From positions 7,245 to 24,742 of the forward strand of contig DMCH01000105.1 in the NCBI GenBank assembly GCA_003446775.1: a stretch of DNA of 17,498 bases, written 5' to 3'. This DNA comes from Chloroflexota bacterium (GTDB lineage Bacteria; Chloroflexota; Dormibacteria; Dormibacterales; Dormibacteraceae). Shown one piece after another: positions 1 through 6,393 of this stretch; positions within the stretch are counted from its first letter, which is position 1; the number at the start of each line of letters is the position of its first letter. Below the pieces are notes generated by a model. The model searched no databases, had not been told where the DNA came from, and saw nothing but the letters and a program-made list of their open reading frames with translations. A program made the translations under genes and the position numbers.

Positions 1-134
1 AGGCGGGACTTCATCATCCACCGCAGCGCCTCGAGCAGGAACTCCTCCTCCATTCGGGACTTCACGCCGGGCACGCGAGTCCCGTCCGGAGCCAGCACCG
101 AGTGCCGCTTCTGCACGACGCTATTCTTGCTCAC
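1..134 (-). CDS. Unidentified protein, N-terminal fragment (truncated by window edge)
   Basis: An open frame reads from a GTG at 134-132 to the left edge without a stop (44 full codons). A GGAGCGG purine stretch lies about 9 bases before the GTG, which supports this start. The peptide begins MSKNSVVQKRHSVLAPDG and continues into a segment rich in Glu, Leu, Met and Arg that is probably helical. I do not recognise the family. It is transcribed divergently from livH, with about 169 bases between the two starts. An internal ATG at codon 30 is an alternative start. The frame could also be fortuitous, because the fragment is short. Confidence 0.4.
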   Translation of the reverse strand, partial: MSKNSVVQKRHSVLAPDGTRVPGVKSRMEEEFLLEALRWMMKSR

Positions 135-303
135 CGCGCAGAACCGCTCCGAGCGCCCTGATTCCCGGTCCGCAGCCCAGCTTCCGCATTTACGATAACT
201 GGCACCCAGGGGTCCTCGCGAACTCAAGGCGAAGCCTCTGAGTTCGTGGGGAAAAGGGAAGGAGGGGAACCCGGTCGTCTGGTCGACGAAGGGATTAAGG
301 GAA
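135..303. promoter_or_regulatory. Divergent intergenic region upstream of livH
   Basis: This gap separates the left-edge fragment from livH and should hold promoters for both. A TACGAT (191-196) matches the loose TAnnnT -10 pattern, but I see no convincing -35 element at the usual spacing. The clearest structure is the inverted repeat at 219-246. The sequence AAGGGA just before 304 serves as the livH ribosome-binding site. The promoter role is inferred from gene orientation. Confidence 0.4.
219..246. repeat. Inverted repeat / hairpin in livH leader
   Basis: The arms CGAACTCAAGGC (219-230) and GCCTCTGAGTTCG (234-246) are complementary apart from one bulged base, with a GAA loop. No T-run follows on the plus strand, so it is not an ordinary intrinsic terminator. 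It lies about 58 bases before the livH start, a suitable place for an operator or an mRNA leader structure. Its function is unknown. Confidence 0.5.
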
Positions 304-1206
304 ATGCACGCTTTCCTCGAGTACACGATAACCGGGCTCACGGTCGGTTCCTTCTATGCCCTGGTGGCGCTCGGCTACACGATCGTCTATGGGATCATCC
401 GCCTCATCAATTTCGCCCAGGGAGATCTCTCGATGGTGGGGGCGTTCCTGGGCTGGACGCTGCTGGTCTCGCTCGGATTCGAACACCTCCCCATCTACCT
501 GGCGGTCGTGGCGGCCTTCGTCATCCCGATGCTCGGGACGGCCGTGATCAACCTCGGCATCCTGCAGTTCGCTTATAAGCCACTGCTGCGCCGCTCGCTG
601 CTGGCGATCTTGATCACCGCCCTCGGCATGTCCCTGCTCCTCCAGAACACCGTCCTGCTGCTATACGGACCGAGCATCGATGCCTACCCGCCCAACCTGC
701 TGCCGACGACCGGGTTTTACGTCGGGCCGGTGCACGTGACCTACGTTCAGACCGCCCTGGTCGCGGTCAGCCTGCTGCTGATGGGCGGCCTGGTGCTGTT
801 CGTGCAGCGCACGACGATCGGCACCGCCATGCGGGCGTTGGCGCAAGACCATGATGCGGCTCGTCTGATGGGCATAAACGTCGACGCGATCATCCGCGTG
901 GCCTTCGTGCTGGGCGCGATGCTGGCCGCGGCTTCGGGTGTGATGCTCGGCATCTACTACATCCAGATCCAGTTCACGTTCGGGTTCCTGCTCGGGTTGC
1001 GTGCCTTCACGGCCGCCGTCCTGGGCGGCATCGGCAACATTCCCGGAGCCATGGCCGGAGGTTTCTTGATCGGTCTCCTCGAGGCCTACACCACCGGCTA
1101 CATATCAGGCAAGTGGGAGGACGTGGTCGTGTTCGCGGTCCTGATCGGGGTCCTGGTCGTCAAGCCCACCGGCCTCTTCGGAGAGCGCGTGGCCGAGCGG
1201 ATGTGA
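304..1206 (+). CDS. livH: Branched-chain amino acid ABC transporter permease LivH
   Basis: This is one of the two inner-membrane permease subunits of a Liv-type (hydrophobic amino acid uptake) importer. The protein has 300 residues, normal for LivH, and about eight hydrophobic segments (roughly 9-30, 40-58, 62-87, 100-122, 145-168, 194-216, 226-262, 274-291). Family landmarks include GYTIVYGIIRLINFAQGD near the N-terminus, a cytoplasmic loop with MRALAQDHDAARLMGI that contacts the ATPase, and LRAFTAAVLGGIGNIPGA near the C-terminus. The ATG at 304 follows AAGGGA. Its stop overlaps the next start in ATGTGA, so translation of the fused livMG is probably coupled. Relatives in this family also carry amides, urea or D-amino acids, so the substrate is not certain. 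Confidence 0.93.
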   Translation: MHAFLEYTITGLTVGSFYALVALGYTIVYGIIRLINFAQGDLSMVGAFLGWTLLVSLGFEHLPIYLAVVAAFVIPMLGTAVINLGILQFAYKPLLRRSLLAILITALGMSLLLQNTVLLLYGPSIDAYPPNLLPTTGFYVGPVHVTYVQTALVAVSLLLMGGLVLFVQRTTIGTAMRALAQDHDAARLMGINVDAIIRVAFVLGAMLAAASGVMLGIYYIQIQFTFGFLLGLRAFTAAVLGGIGNIPGAMAGGFLIGLLEAYTTGYISGKWEDVVVFAVLIGVLVVKPTGLFGERVAERM

Positions 1207-3110
1207 TCGGCCGGCTGGCGGACCGACGGATCGGACGGGCGCTCGCGTCGTCGCGCGAGCAGCTGACCCGGTTTCCGTTCTGGGTGCGAGTGATCGTGTT
1301 CCTGGCGATCCTCGGCGCCGTGGTGATCGTCAACGGCGACAACTACATCACCGCCGTCGCCGTCAGCGTGGCCACGTACGCGATGCTGGGGCTCGGCCTC
1401 AATATCGTGGTCGGGTTCGCCGGGCTTCTCGACCTCGGCTACGCGGCATTCTTCGCCATCGGCGCCTATACGAGCGCGCTCCTGATGACGCAGGCGCACT
1501 GGAATTTCTTCGCCACCCTGCCGCTGGCGGTGCTGTTCACGGGCACCGCGGGCGCCATCCTCGGCTACCCGACGCTCAGGCTGCGCAGCGACTACCTCGC
1601 CATCGTGACGCTGGGCTTCGGCGAGATGACCCGCATCGCGATCACGAACTGGGATTATGCGGGCGGCCCGAACGGCATCTGGAACATCCCCTGGCCGTCC
1701 GCGTTCGGCTATGAGTTCAATACGCAGGCTGCTTTCCTGGTCGTGTCGTTGTGCCTGCTCGCGATCGCGATGATCTTCGCCCAGAACCTCGACCATTCGA
1801 GGCTCGGGCGCGGCTGGGTCGCTATGCGCGAGGACGAGTCTGCGGCTGAGGCCGTCGGAGTGCCGACGCTGCGGCTCAAGCTCCTCGCATACGTGATGGG
1901 CGGAATGTGGGCGGGGCTCGCCGGCGCCTTTTTCGCAACCCGCATCGGAACGATCGACCCCACCAGCTTCACTTTCCAGCTGTCGGTACTGGTCCTGATC
2001 GTGGTCGTGCTCGGCGGCACCGGCAGCCTGCCGGGCGTGCTGCTCGGCGCCCTGGTGGTGGTCGGTTTGCCGGAACTGCTCCGGCAGTTTGCGACCTACC
2101 GGATTCTGATCTTCGCGATCCTCCTGATCCGCATGATGCTGTCGCGGCCGCAGGGCTTGTGGCCGCGGGTCCGGCGCAAGCCAATGCCTTATTACGGTCT
2201 CAAAGACGACGAGGCCAAAGACGTGTCGGAGGAGATCCTCCGGGAGCATCAATTGCAGGTGGCGGCGCGGGGCCGCAAGCAGGTGCAGCCGGGAAGCGCG
2301 GAAGCCGGCGCAGGCGAGGTGCTGCTGAAGGTCCGCAACCTTGTGCAGCAGTTCGGCGGCTTGCGCGCTGTGGACGACCTGTCTTTCGAGGTGCTGCGTG
2401 GAGAGATCTTCAGCATCATCGGACCCAACGGAGCCGGCAAGACGACGGTCTTCAACTGCATCACCGGGGTCAAGAGACCGAAGCAAGGGAGCATCGAGTT
2501 CAACGGTCGCTCGGTGGTCGGGTTGCGTCCCCACGTCATCGTCTCCAGAGGCATCGGCCGCACCTTCCAGGGCATCCGTCTGTTCAAGCTGATGGCGGTT
2601 TTCGAGAACGTCATGGCCGGCCTGTACCCTCGGCACCGCGCCATGACCTGGCAGGCGATGCTCCACACCCCAGGAGAAAGGAAAGAGGAGGTGCAGGCAC
2701 TGCAAGAGTCGCGCCGGTGGCTCAGTTTCGTGGGCCTGGAGCCGTCCGCCGGCCGGCTGGCCTCGGAGCTTTCGTACGCCGACCAAAGGCGCGTCGAAAT
2801 CGCCCGCGCGCTGGCGTCCCATCCGCAGCTCGTGCTCTTCGACGAACCAGCGGCTGGGATGAATCCAATCGAGAAGGCTGCCCTGGTCGGCACCATCCGC
2901 AAGATCCACGACCTGGGCATCACCGTGGTCTTGATCGACCACGACATGTCGCTGGTCATGAGGGTGTCCGACCGAATCGCTGTTCTCGACCAGGGACGCC
3001 TCATCGCGATGGGGCAGCCGGCCGACATCCAGCAGAACCCGCGCGTCATCGAGGCTTACCTGGGGCGTGAGGAGGATGAGCTGAGCCTGGCGGAGGCCAA
3101 GGGAGCCTAG
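1203..3110 (+). CDS. Fused Liv permease-ATPase (LivM-LivG) of ABC transporter
   Basis: A single 635-residue polypeptide joins the second permease (LivM) and one ATPase (LivG). The GTG at 1203 overlaps the livH stop; the frame is open further upstream, but only inside livH. Residues ~20-320 form the multi-helix LivM part, with GLNIVVGFAGLLDLGY and an ATPase-contact loop containing REDESAAEAVGV. A charged linker (~320-372) follows. The LivG ATPase occupies ~373-627: Walker A GPNGAGKTT (407-415), signature LSYADQRR (523-530), Walker B ending in D547-E548, and the switch histidine H580. No stop or frameshift separates the two parts. Two bases separate its stop from livF. The signature differs from LSGGQ but resembles the LivG YGQQRR-type variant. 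The ATPase would work with LivF on the cytoplasmic side. Confidence 0.92.
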   Translation: MIGRLADRRIGRALASSREQLTRFPFWVRVIVFLAILGAVVIVNGDNYITAVAVSVATYAMLGLGLNIVVGFAGLLDLGYAAFFAIGAYTSALLMTQAHWNFFATLPLAVLFTGTAGAILGYPTLRLRSDYLAIVTLGFGEMTRIAITNWDYAGGPNGIWNIPWPSAFGYEFNTQAAFLVVSLCLLAIAMIFAQNLDHSRLGRGWVAMREDESAAEAVGVPTLRLKLLAYVMGGMWAGLAGAFFATRIGTIDPTSFTFQLSVLVLIVVVLGGTGSLPGVLLGALVVVGLPELLRQFATYRILIFAILLIRMMLSRPQGLWPRVRRKPMPYYGLKDDEAKDVSEEILREHQLQVAARGRKQVQPGSAEAGAGEVLLKVRNLVQQFGGLRAVDDLSFEVLRGEIFSIIGPNGAGKTTVFNCITGVKRPKQGSIEFNGRSVVGLRPHVIVSRGIGRTFQGIRLFKLMAVFENVMAGLYPRHRAMTWQAMLHTPGERKEEVQALQESRRWLSFVGLEPSAGRLASELSYADQRRVEIARALASHPQLVLFDEPAAGMNPIEKAALVGTIRKIHDLGITVVLIDHDMSLVMRVSDRIAVLDQGRLIAMGQPADIQQNPRVIEAYLGREEDELSLAEAKGA

Positions 3111-3112
3111 CC

Positions 3113-3847
3113 TTGGCGCTGCTCGAGGTCCGCGACCTCCACGTCTTCTACGGCAACATCGAGGCCCTCAAGGGCATCTCGCTCGATGCCGAGCCCGGCC
3201 AGATCATGGCGATCCTGGGGGGTAACGGGGCGGGCAAGTCTACTACCCTGCGCACGATCTCCGGGCTCCTTCGCCCTCGGTCTGGCACGATCTCGTTCGA
3301 GGGTCGCAGCATCGTCGGCCTGGAAGCGCACGTCATCGTGGGTATGGGACTCAGCCAGGTCCCGGAGGGCCGGCGCATCTTCAACATCCTCACCGTCGAG
3401 GAGAACCTCAACCTCGGCGGCTACATCGTCCGGTCCCATCGAGACCTGATACGGGCGCGCAAGGCCGAGGTTTTCAAGCTCTTCCCAAGGCTGGCCGAAA
3501 GGCGCGCGCAGCTGGCCGGGACCCTCTCGGGAGGCGAGCAGCAGATGCTCGCCATCGGCCGAGCGTTGATGTCGGAGCCAAAGGTGCTGATGCTGGACGA
3601 GCCCTCCCTCGGCCTTTCTCCGATTCTTTCTCGAAGCGTGTTGAAGACCGTGCGCGAGGTGGCGAACCGAGGCACGGCGGTGCTGCTCGTGGAGCAGAAC
3701 GCTCGCCAGGCACTTGCCATCGCCGACCGCGCCTGCGTCATCGAAACGGGCAGCGTCGTGCTGGAGGGAGACGCTGCGACCCTGGCCAAAGACGAGAGGG
3801 TCCAGAAGGCGTATCTGGGCGGCTTCGAAGCCGTCGCCTCAGGCTAA
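3113..3847 (+). CDS. livF: Branched-chain amino acid ABC transporter ATPase LivF
   Basis: This is the second cytoplasmic ATPase of the Liv importer, 244 residues, typical for LivF. It has Walker A GGNGAGKST (36-44), signature LSGGEQQ (138-144), Walker B ending in D162-E163 and the LivF-type MLDEPSLGLSP segment. The switch position shows LLVEQNARQAL, where many LivF proteins have Glu-Gln-Asn rather than a His. Translation probably starts at TTG 3113, two bases after the livMG stop, with AAGGGAG at 3099-3105 as ribosome-binding site. The N-terminus MALLEVRDLHVFYG fits the family exactly, so no other start is needed. It is the last gene of the operon, ending 15 bases before a hairpin terminator. 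Confidence 0.95.
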   Translation: MALLEVRDLHVFYGNIEALKGISLDAEPGQIMAILGGNGAGKSTTLRTISGLLRPRSGTISFEGRSIVGLEAHVIVGMGLSQVPEGRRIFNILTVEENLNLGGYIVRSHRDLIRARKAEVFKLFPRLAERRAQLAGTLSGGEQQMLAIGRALMSEPKVLMLDEPSLGLSPILSRSVLKTVREVANRGTAVLLVEQNARQALAIADRACVIETGSVVLEGDAATLAKDERVQKAYLGGFEAVASG

Positions 3848-3862
3848 GCCGGCAAGAACAAA

Positions 3863-3887
3863 AGAGGGGCGCACGGAGCGCCCCTCT
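3863..3887. terminator. Bidirectional intrinsic terminator between livF and the binding-protein gene
   Basis: A perfect 10-bp stem (AGAGGGGCGC / GCGCCCCTCT) encloses a 5-base loop. Read on the minus strand, it is followed by TTTTGTTCTT, a good U-tract, so it ends the binding-protein transcript well. On the plus strand only GTGATTCT follows, so termination of the livF transcript would be weaker. It lies between two convergent genes. Confidence 0.85.
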
Positions 3888-3913
3888 GTGATTCTGCGTC
3901 CCGAGAGTTCGAG

Positions 3914-5104
3914 CTAGCTCGATGCCTTCCAGGTGCCGCCGACGCGGATCGCTATGGGCACGAACTGCGGCGGGTCCCCGGTCGCGTGGACGGCCAGGAA
4001 CAAGGGCGCCGGCCGGTCACCCTTCGAATCGAAGGCGATTGGGCCGGTGGTGCCGGCTGTGATGCTGACGGCATGAAGGGCGGCGTTGAGAGACTTCGCG
4101 TCGGTCTTGCCGCCGTTGTTCTTCAGTGCCTGCGCGAGCGCCATGATCCCGTCGTACTCGTACGACGAGTAGTCTCCAGGCGAGGTCCCGTACTTCGTCT
4201 GATACTCCTTGGTGAACGCGTCGTTCTGGGCGTTGTGGATGAACTCACTTGTCGGCAGGGTGGTGAAAGTGATGCCCGGGTAGTTGAGCGCTGTGCCGGC
4301 CACTTTGATCACGCTGGGGTCGACGGTCGCGGAGTCCCCGTCCAGCTTGTACCCCGGGTTCAATGCGACGTACTCCTTGGCGAGCAACCCGAACTCGGGG
4401 TAATAGCCCGTGTAGAAGAGAACGTCTGGTGAGCCGGTGGCGACCTTCTCCAGGGCCGCGGTGTAGTCCTTCTGGCCGGGCGTGATCGCGTCGAAGTACG
4501 TCACGGTCATACCGCTCGACTGCGCGGCCTGCTTGGCCGAGTCGGCGACGCCTTTGGCATACGTGGTGTTGTCGTGCATGATCGCGATCTTGTTGGCCTT
4601 GAGCCAGTCCTTCATGAAGCTCACGTCCGCGGGCGCTTCCGCGTCGTCGCGGCTGACCATGCGGAAGACGTTGTCGTAGCCCTGCTCGGTGAACTTGGGG
4701 TTGCTGGATGCGGCTGTGATGAACGGGAGGTCGCCGTTGCGATGTAGGGTGTCGCTCTCGGGGATCGATGCGCCCGAGCAGTAGCCGCCCACGATGGCGA
4801 CGATGCTCTCGTTGAGCAACTTTTGAGCCGCCTGCACACCCGTCTGGGCGTCGCAAGCGTCGTCCTCAGGCAGCGCCTGCAGCTTGCGGCCGTTGATGCC
4901 GCCGGCGGCGTTGATGTCGTCGATGGCGAGCTGCCCCGCGTTCCGGATGGCACTTCCAGGGTCCGCGTACGGTCCCGAGAAGGGCCCGGTGATCCCGACG
5001 CTGATCGGGGAGCTCGGGCTGTTGTTGCTTGACGTCCCACATGCGGCTAGCAACAGCGCGCCGCATGAGGCGAGGCTAACGATCAGGAATCGCCGGTTGA
5101 TCAT
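3914..5104 (-). CDS. Liv-type substrate-binding lipoprotein (periplasmic-binding protein family 6)
   Basis: This is the extracytoplasmic solute receptor for a Liv importer, similar to LivJ/LivK, 396 residues. The chosen ATG at 5104 follows GGGAGGG at a proper distance and gives an N-terminus MINRRFLIVSLASCGALLLA with a lipobox LLAAC; Cys22 would be lipidated and anchor the protein to the membrane. An in-frame start 30 bases upstream is possible but puts extra residues before the signal peptide. The mature part starts with ISVGITGPFSGPYADPG and has the family segments AIDDINAAGGINGR and IVAIVGGYCSGASIPESD. The gene faces livHMGF instead of sitting in that operon, but proximity and family make it the likely partner. 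RRFLI after the start also resembles a twin-arginine motif. The ligand cannot be deduced. Confidence 0.92.
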   Translation of the reverse strand: MINRRFLIVSLASCGALLLAACGTSSNNSPSSPISVGITGPFSGPYADPGSAIRNAGQLAIDDINAAGGINGRKLQALPEDDACDAQTGVQAAQKLLNESIVAIVGGYCSGASIPESDTLHRNGDLPFITAASSNPKFTEQGYDNVFRMVSRDDAEAPADVSFMKDWLKANKIAIMHDNTTYAKGVADSAKQAAQSSGMTVTYFDAITPGQKDYTAALEKVATGSPDVLFYTGYYPEFGLLAKEYVALNPGYKLDGDSATVDPSVIKVAGTALNYPGITFTTLPTSEFIHNAQNDAFTKEYQTKYGTSPGDYSSYEYDGIMALAQALKNNGGKTDAKSLNAALHAVSITAGTTGPIAFDSKGDRPAPLFLAVHATGDPPQFVPIAIRVGGTWKASS

Positions 5105-5131
5105 CGGCCGTCCCTCCCACCGGTACCTTCC

Positions 5132-5181
5132 CAAGCCTTGCCGCGGACCGGCCTAATGCCGATCCGCCCGCAAGCCTTGCC
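5132..5181. repeat. Direct repeats CAAGCCTTGCC upstream of the binding-protein gene
   Basis: Two identical 11-mers CAAGCCTTGCC lie at 5132-5142 and 5171-5181, 39 bases apart start to start. Each contains an interrupted palindrome CAAG-C-CTTG. They sit 28-77 bases upstream of the binding-protein start, where a regulator would act. This is a possible operator pair, with no regulator assigned. Confidence 0.4.
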
Positions 5182-5228
5182 TGCCGCCCTCTTCCCGGCC
5201 CGCCGGGGCGAGAGTGCGCCGACGGCAG
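5181..5228. other. GC-rich imperfect stem-loop after the cupin gene
   Basis: The outer arms CTGCCG (5181-5186) and CGGCAG (5223-5228) pair. Inside them CCCGG (5194-5198) can pair with CCGGG (5203-5207), with flanking CTCT/AGAG. It lies 17 bases beyond the cupin stop and upstream of the binding-protein gene, both on the minus strand. There is no T-run, so it may be a poor terminator, a 3'-end stabiliser, or chance pairing in GC-rich DNA. Confidence 0.3.
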
Positions 5229-5244
5229 ACGACCTACTCCATCG

Positions 5245-5634
5245 TCAGGCACGGCCAGTATCGGCACCCTTCGTGAGCCTGTCAACCTTCTTGTTCCAAT
5301 CGAAGGGCCACAAGACGAAGAAGCTCACCGTACCCGCCCGACCCCGGTAGGTCACCTTGGCCCCTTTCGGAATGAGGATTGCCTCGCCTGCCCGCGCCAC
5401 GGTATCTCCGCCGTCGCTCACGACCGTAAGCTCGCCGGCCTGGACGAAGAGCACCTCGTCGTAGGTGAGTGTCCAATCGGCAAATTCGGCATCCTGCGCA
5501 AACCGCATGTAGCCCCCGCCCAACTGCGTCGAGCCCGCACTAGTGATCGCGCGAGCCAGCTCGAGGCCGGGGACGAGCTCGTCGTAGGGAACATCACGGT
5601 CGGTCAGCAGCTTCACCTTCGTCTGTACAGCCAC
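5245..5634 (-). CDS. Small cupin-domain protein (EutQ-like)
   Basis: This is a 129-residue single-domain protein. The GTG at 5634 is preceded by an excellent AAGGAGG that overlaps the stop of the upstream VOC gene; a longer frame exists upstream but lies inside that gene and makes no sensible protein. The barrel segment (~50-115) has TLTYDEVLFVQAGELTVVSD, then GEAILIPKGAKVTYRG and a C-terminal strand FFVLWPFDW. This pattern resembles the cupin of EutQ-type ethanolamine-utilization proteins. The classic metal-binding cupin histidines are largely missing, so a binding or small acetate-kinase-like role is as likely as an enzymatic one. The specific reaction is unknown. It is the second gene of a two-gene operon. 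Confidence 0.8.
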   Translation of the reverse strand: MAVQTKVKLLTDRDVPYDELVPGLELARAITSAGSTQLGGGYMRFAQDAEFADWTLTYDEVLFVQAGELTVVSDGGDTVARAGEAILIPKGAKVTYRGRAGTVSFFVLWPFDWNKKVDRLTKGADTGRA

Positions 5635-5644
5635 CTCATCCTCC

Positions 5645-6346
5645 TTATGTCGCGTCGACGACCAGGTCCCCATGCGGAGAATCGAGCACCAGCTCCTCGA
5701 TACCGTCCGAGGCGGCCGTGCGGACCTCGTAAAGATCGGAGTCGCCCAGCAGCAGCTGGAGCTGCTCGCGAACATGTGCCGGGTTGCGCGCGCCGACGAC
5801 CACGCGGCGCAGGGCGGTCGCACCGCTCGGGTGCTGAGCCGCCGCCTCACCTGGGTGGAGGCCGTCGGGGATGTCCCACTCGATGGCAAACGGAAGGGCG
5901 ACCCACGCAGCACCGGTGTCGACATCCTGTGTGCGCCAGCGCAGAACCTGTCCGTCCGGACGGCGCCGCGAACCCTCCCAGGGCGGCGGCAGCTCCCACC
6001 CGGCGGCGAGCAGCTTGGCCCGCAGCGAATCGACGCTGCGCGACCTGAGGGCCCAGTCGACGAACACCCTCCCGTCTTCCAGCGCCCGGGTCACGCGCTT
6101 GCCGAGACGGCTCGTGGCTGCCTCCTGCGGGTCTGCGATCGCAATCAGCTCCAGATACTGGCGGCCCAGAGGCACGATCATGTTGGCCGTGCCCAGCTTC
6201 GGGTGGCGCCCGCCCGGAATCGCCTGCAGGCCGTGATGCTGGCGCAGCGTGCGCGCGCCGGCTTCGAGGTCTGCCACCGGCAGCAAGACATGGTCGACGA
6301 CCGTGAGCGGGTCTAGATTCTTTGGGGACTGAGTGAAGTCCGGCAT
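5645..6346 (-). CDS. VOC-superfamily glyoxalase-like protein
   Basis: The protein has 233 residues. The N-terminal half matches the glyoxalase-like (Glyoxalase_3 type) fold: VDHVLLPVADLEAGARTL with His19, then GGRHPKLGTAN with His48, and YLELIAI with Glu66. These His and Glu residues are in the positions of the usual VOC metal ligands. The C-terminal half looks like a second, weaker repeat ending DSPHGDLVVD. The ATG at 6346 follows GAGGGA. It ends 10 bases before the cupin start, whose ribosome-binding site overlaps its stop, so the two are co-translated. It is divergent from dadA across 47 bases. VOC proteins include dioxygenases, isomerases and binding proteins; the substrate here is unknown. 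Confidence 0.82.
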   Translation of the reverse strand: MPDFTQSPKNLDPLTVVDHVLLPVADLEAGARTLRQHHGLQAIPGGRHPKLGTANMIVPLGRQYLELIAIADPQEAATSRLGKRVTRALEDGRVFVDWALRSRSVDSLRAKLLAAGWELPPPWEGSRRRPDGQVLRWRTQDVDTGAAWVALPFAIEWDIPDGLHPGEAAAQHPSGATALRRVVVGARNPAHVREQLQLLLGDSDLYEVRTAASDGIEELVLDSPHGDLVVDAT

Positions 6347-6393
6347 CCGTCCCTCTTCTTTACTAATGTGTGGCGGTACGTGATGTTAGTCCC
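6347..6393. promoter_or_regulatory. Short divergent promoter region between VOC gene and dadA
   Basis: Only 47 bases separate the two divergent starts, so both promoters must overlap here or lie within coding sequence. The region is AT-richer than its surroundings. It contains ACTAA (6362-6366) and TTAGT (6386-6390) as short inverted arms that could be part of an operator. TACTAAT (6361-6367) is a weak -10 candidate. No clear Shine-Dalgarno precedes dadA. Confidence 0.35.

Noticed and set aside
1098..2942. Long minus-strand open frame of 614 codons opposite livMG.
   Set aside because: Its translation is low-complexity, rich in His, Asp, Arg and Gln, with no domain; it is the antisense shadow of a high-GC gene with clear family motifs.
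1907..3070. Plus-strand open frame of 387 codons inside the LivG region.
   Set aside because: It is a different frame of the same DNA with an Arg/Gly/Pro-rich translation; the LivM-LivG frame has all the ABC motifs.
5635..5925. Upstream extension of the cupin frame to 226 codons.
   Set aside because: The extra 97 codons lie within the VOC gene and give a Ser/Arg-rich peptide; a strong AAGGAGG fixes the start at GTG 5634.
6362..6390. ACTAA...TTAGT as an operator for the divergent VOC/dadA promoters.
   Set aside because: The arms are only five bases long with no further symmetry, so it is noted within the intergenic entry but not claimed as a site.
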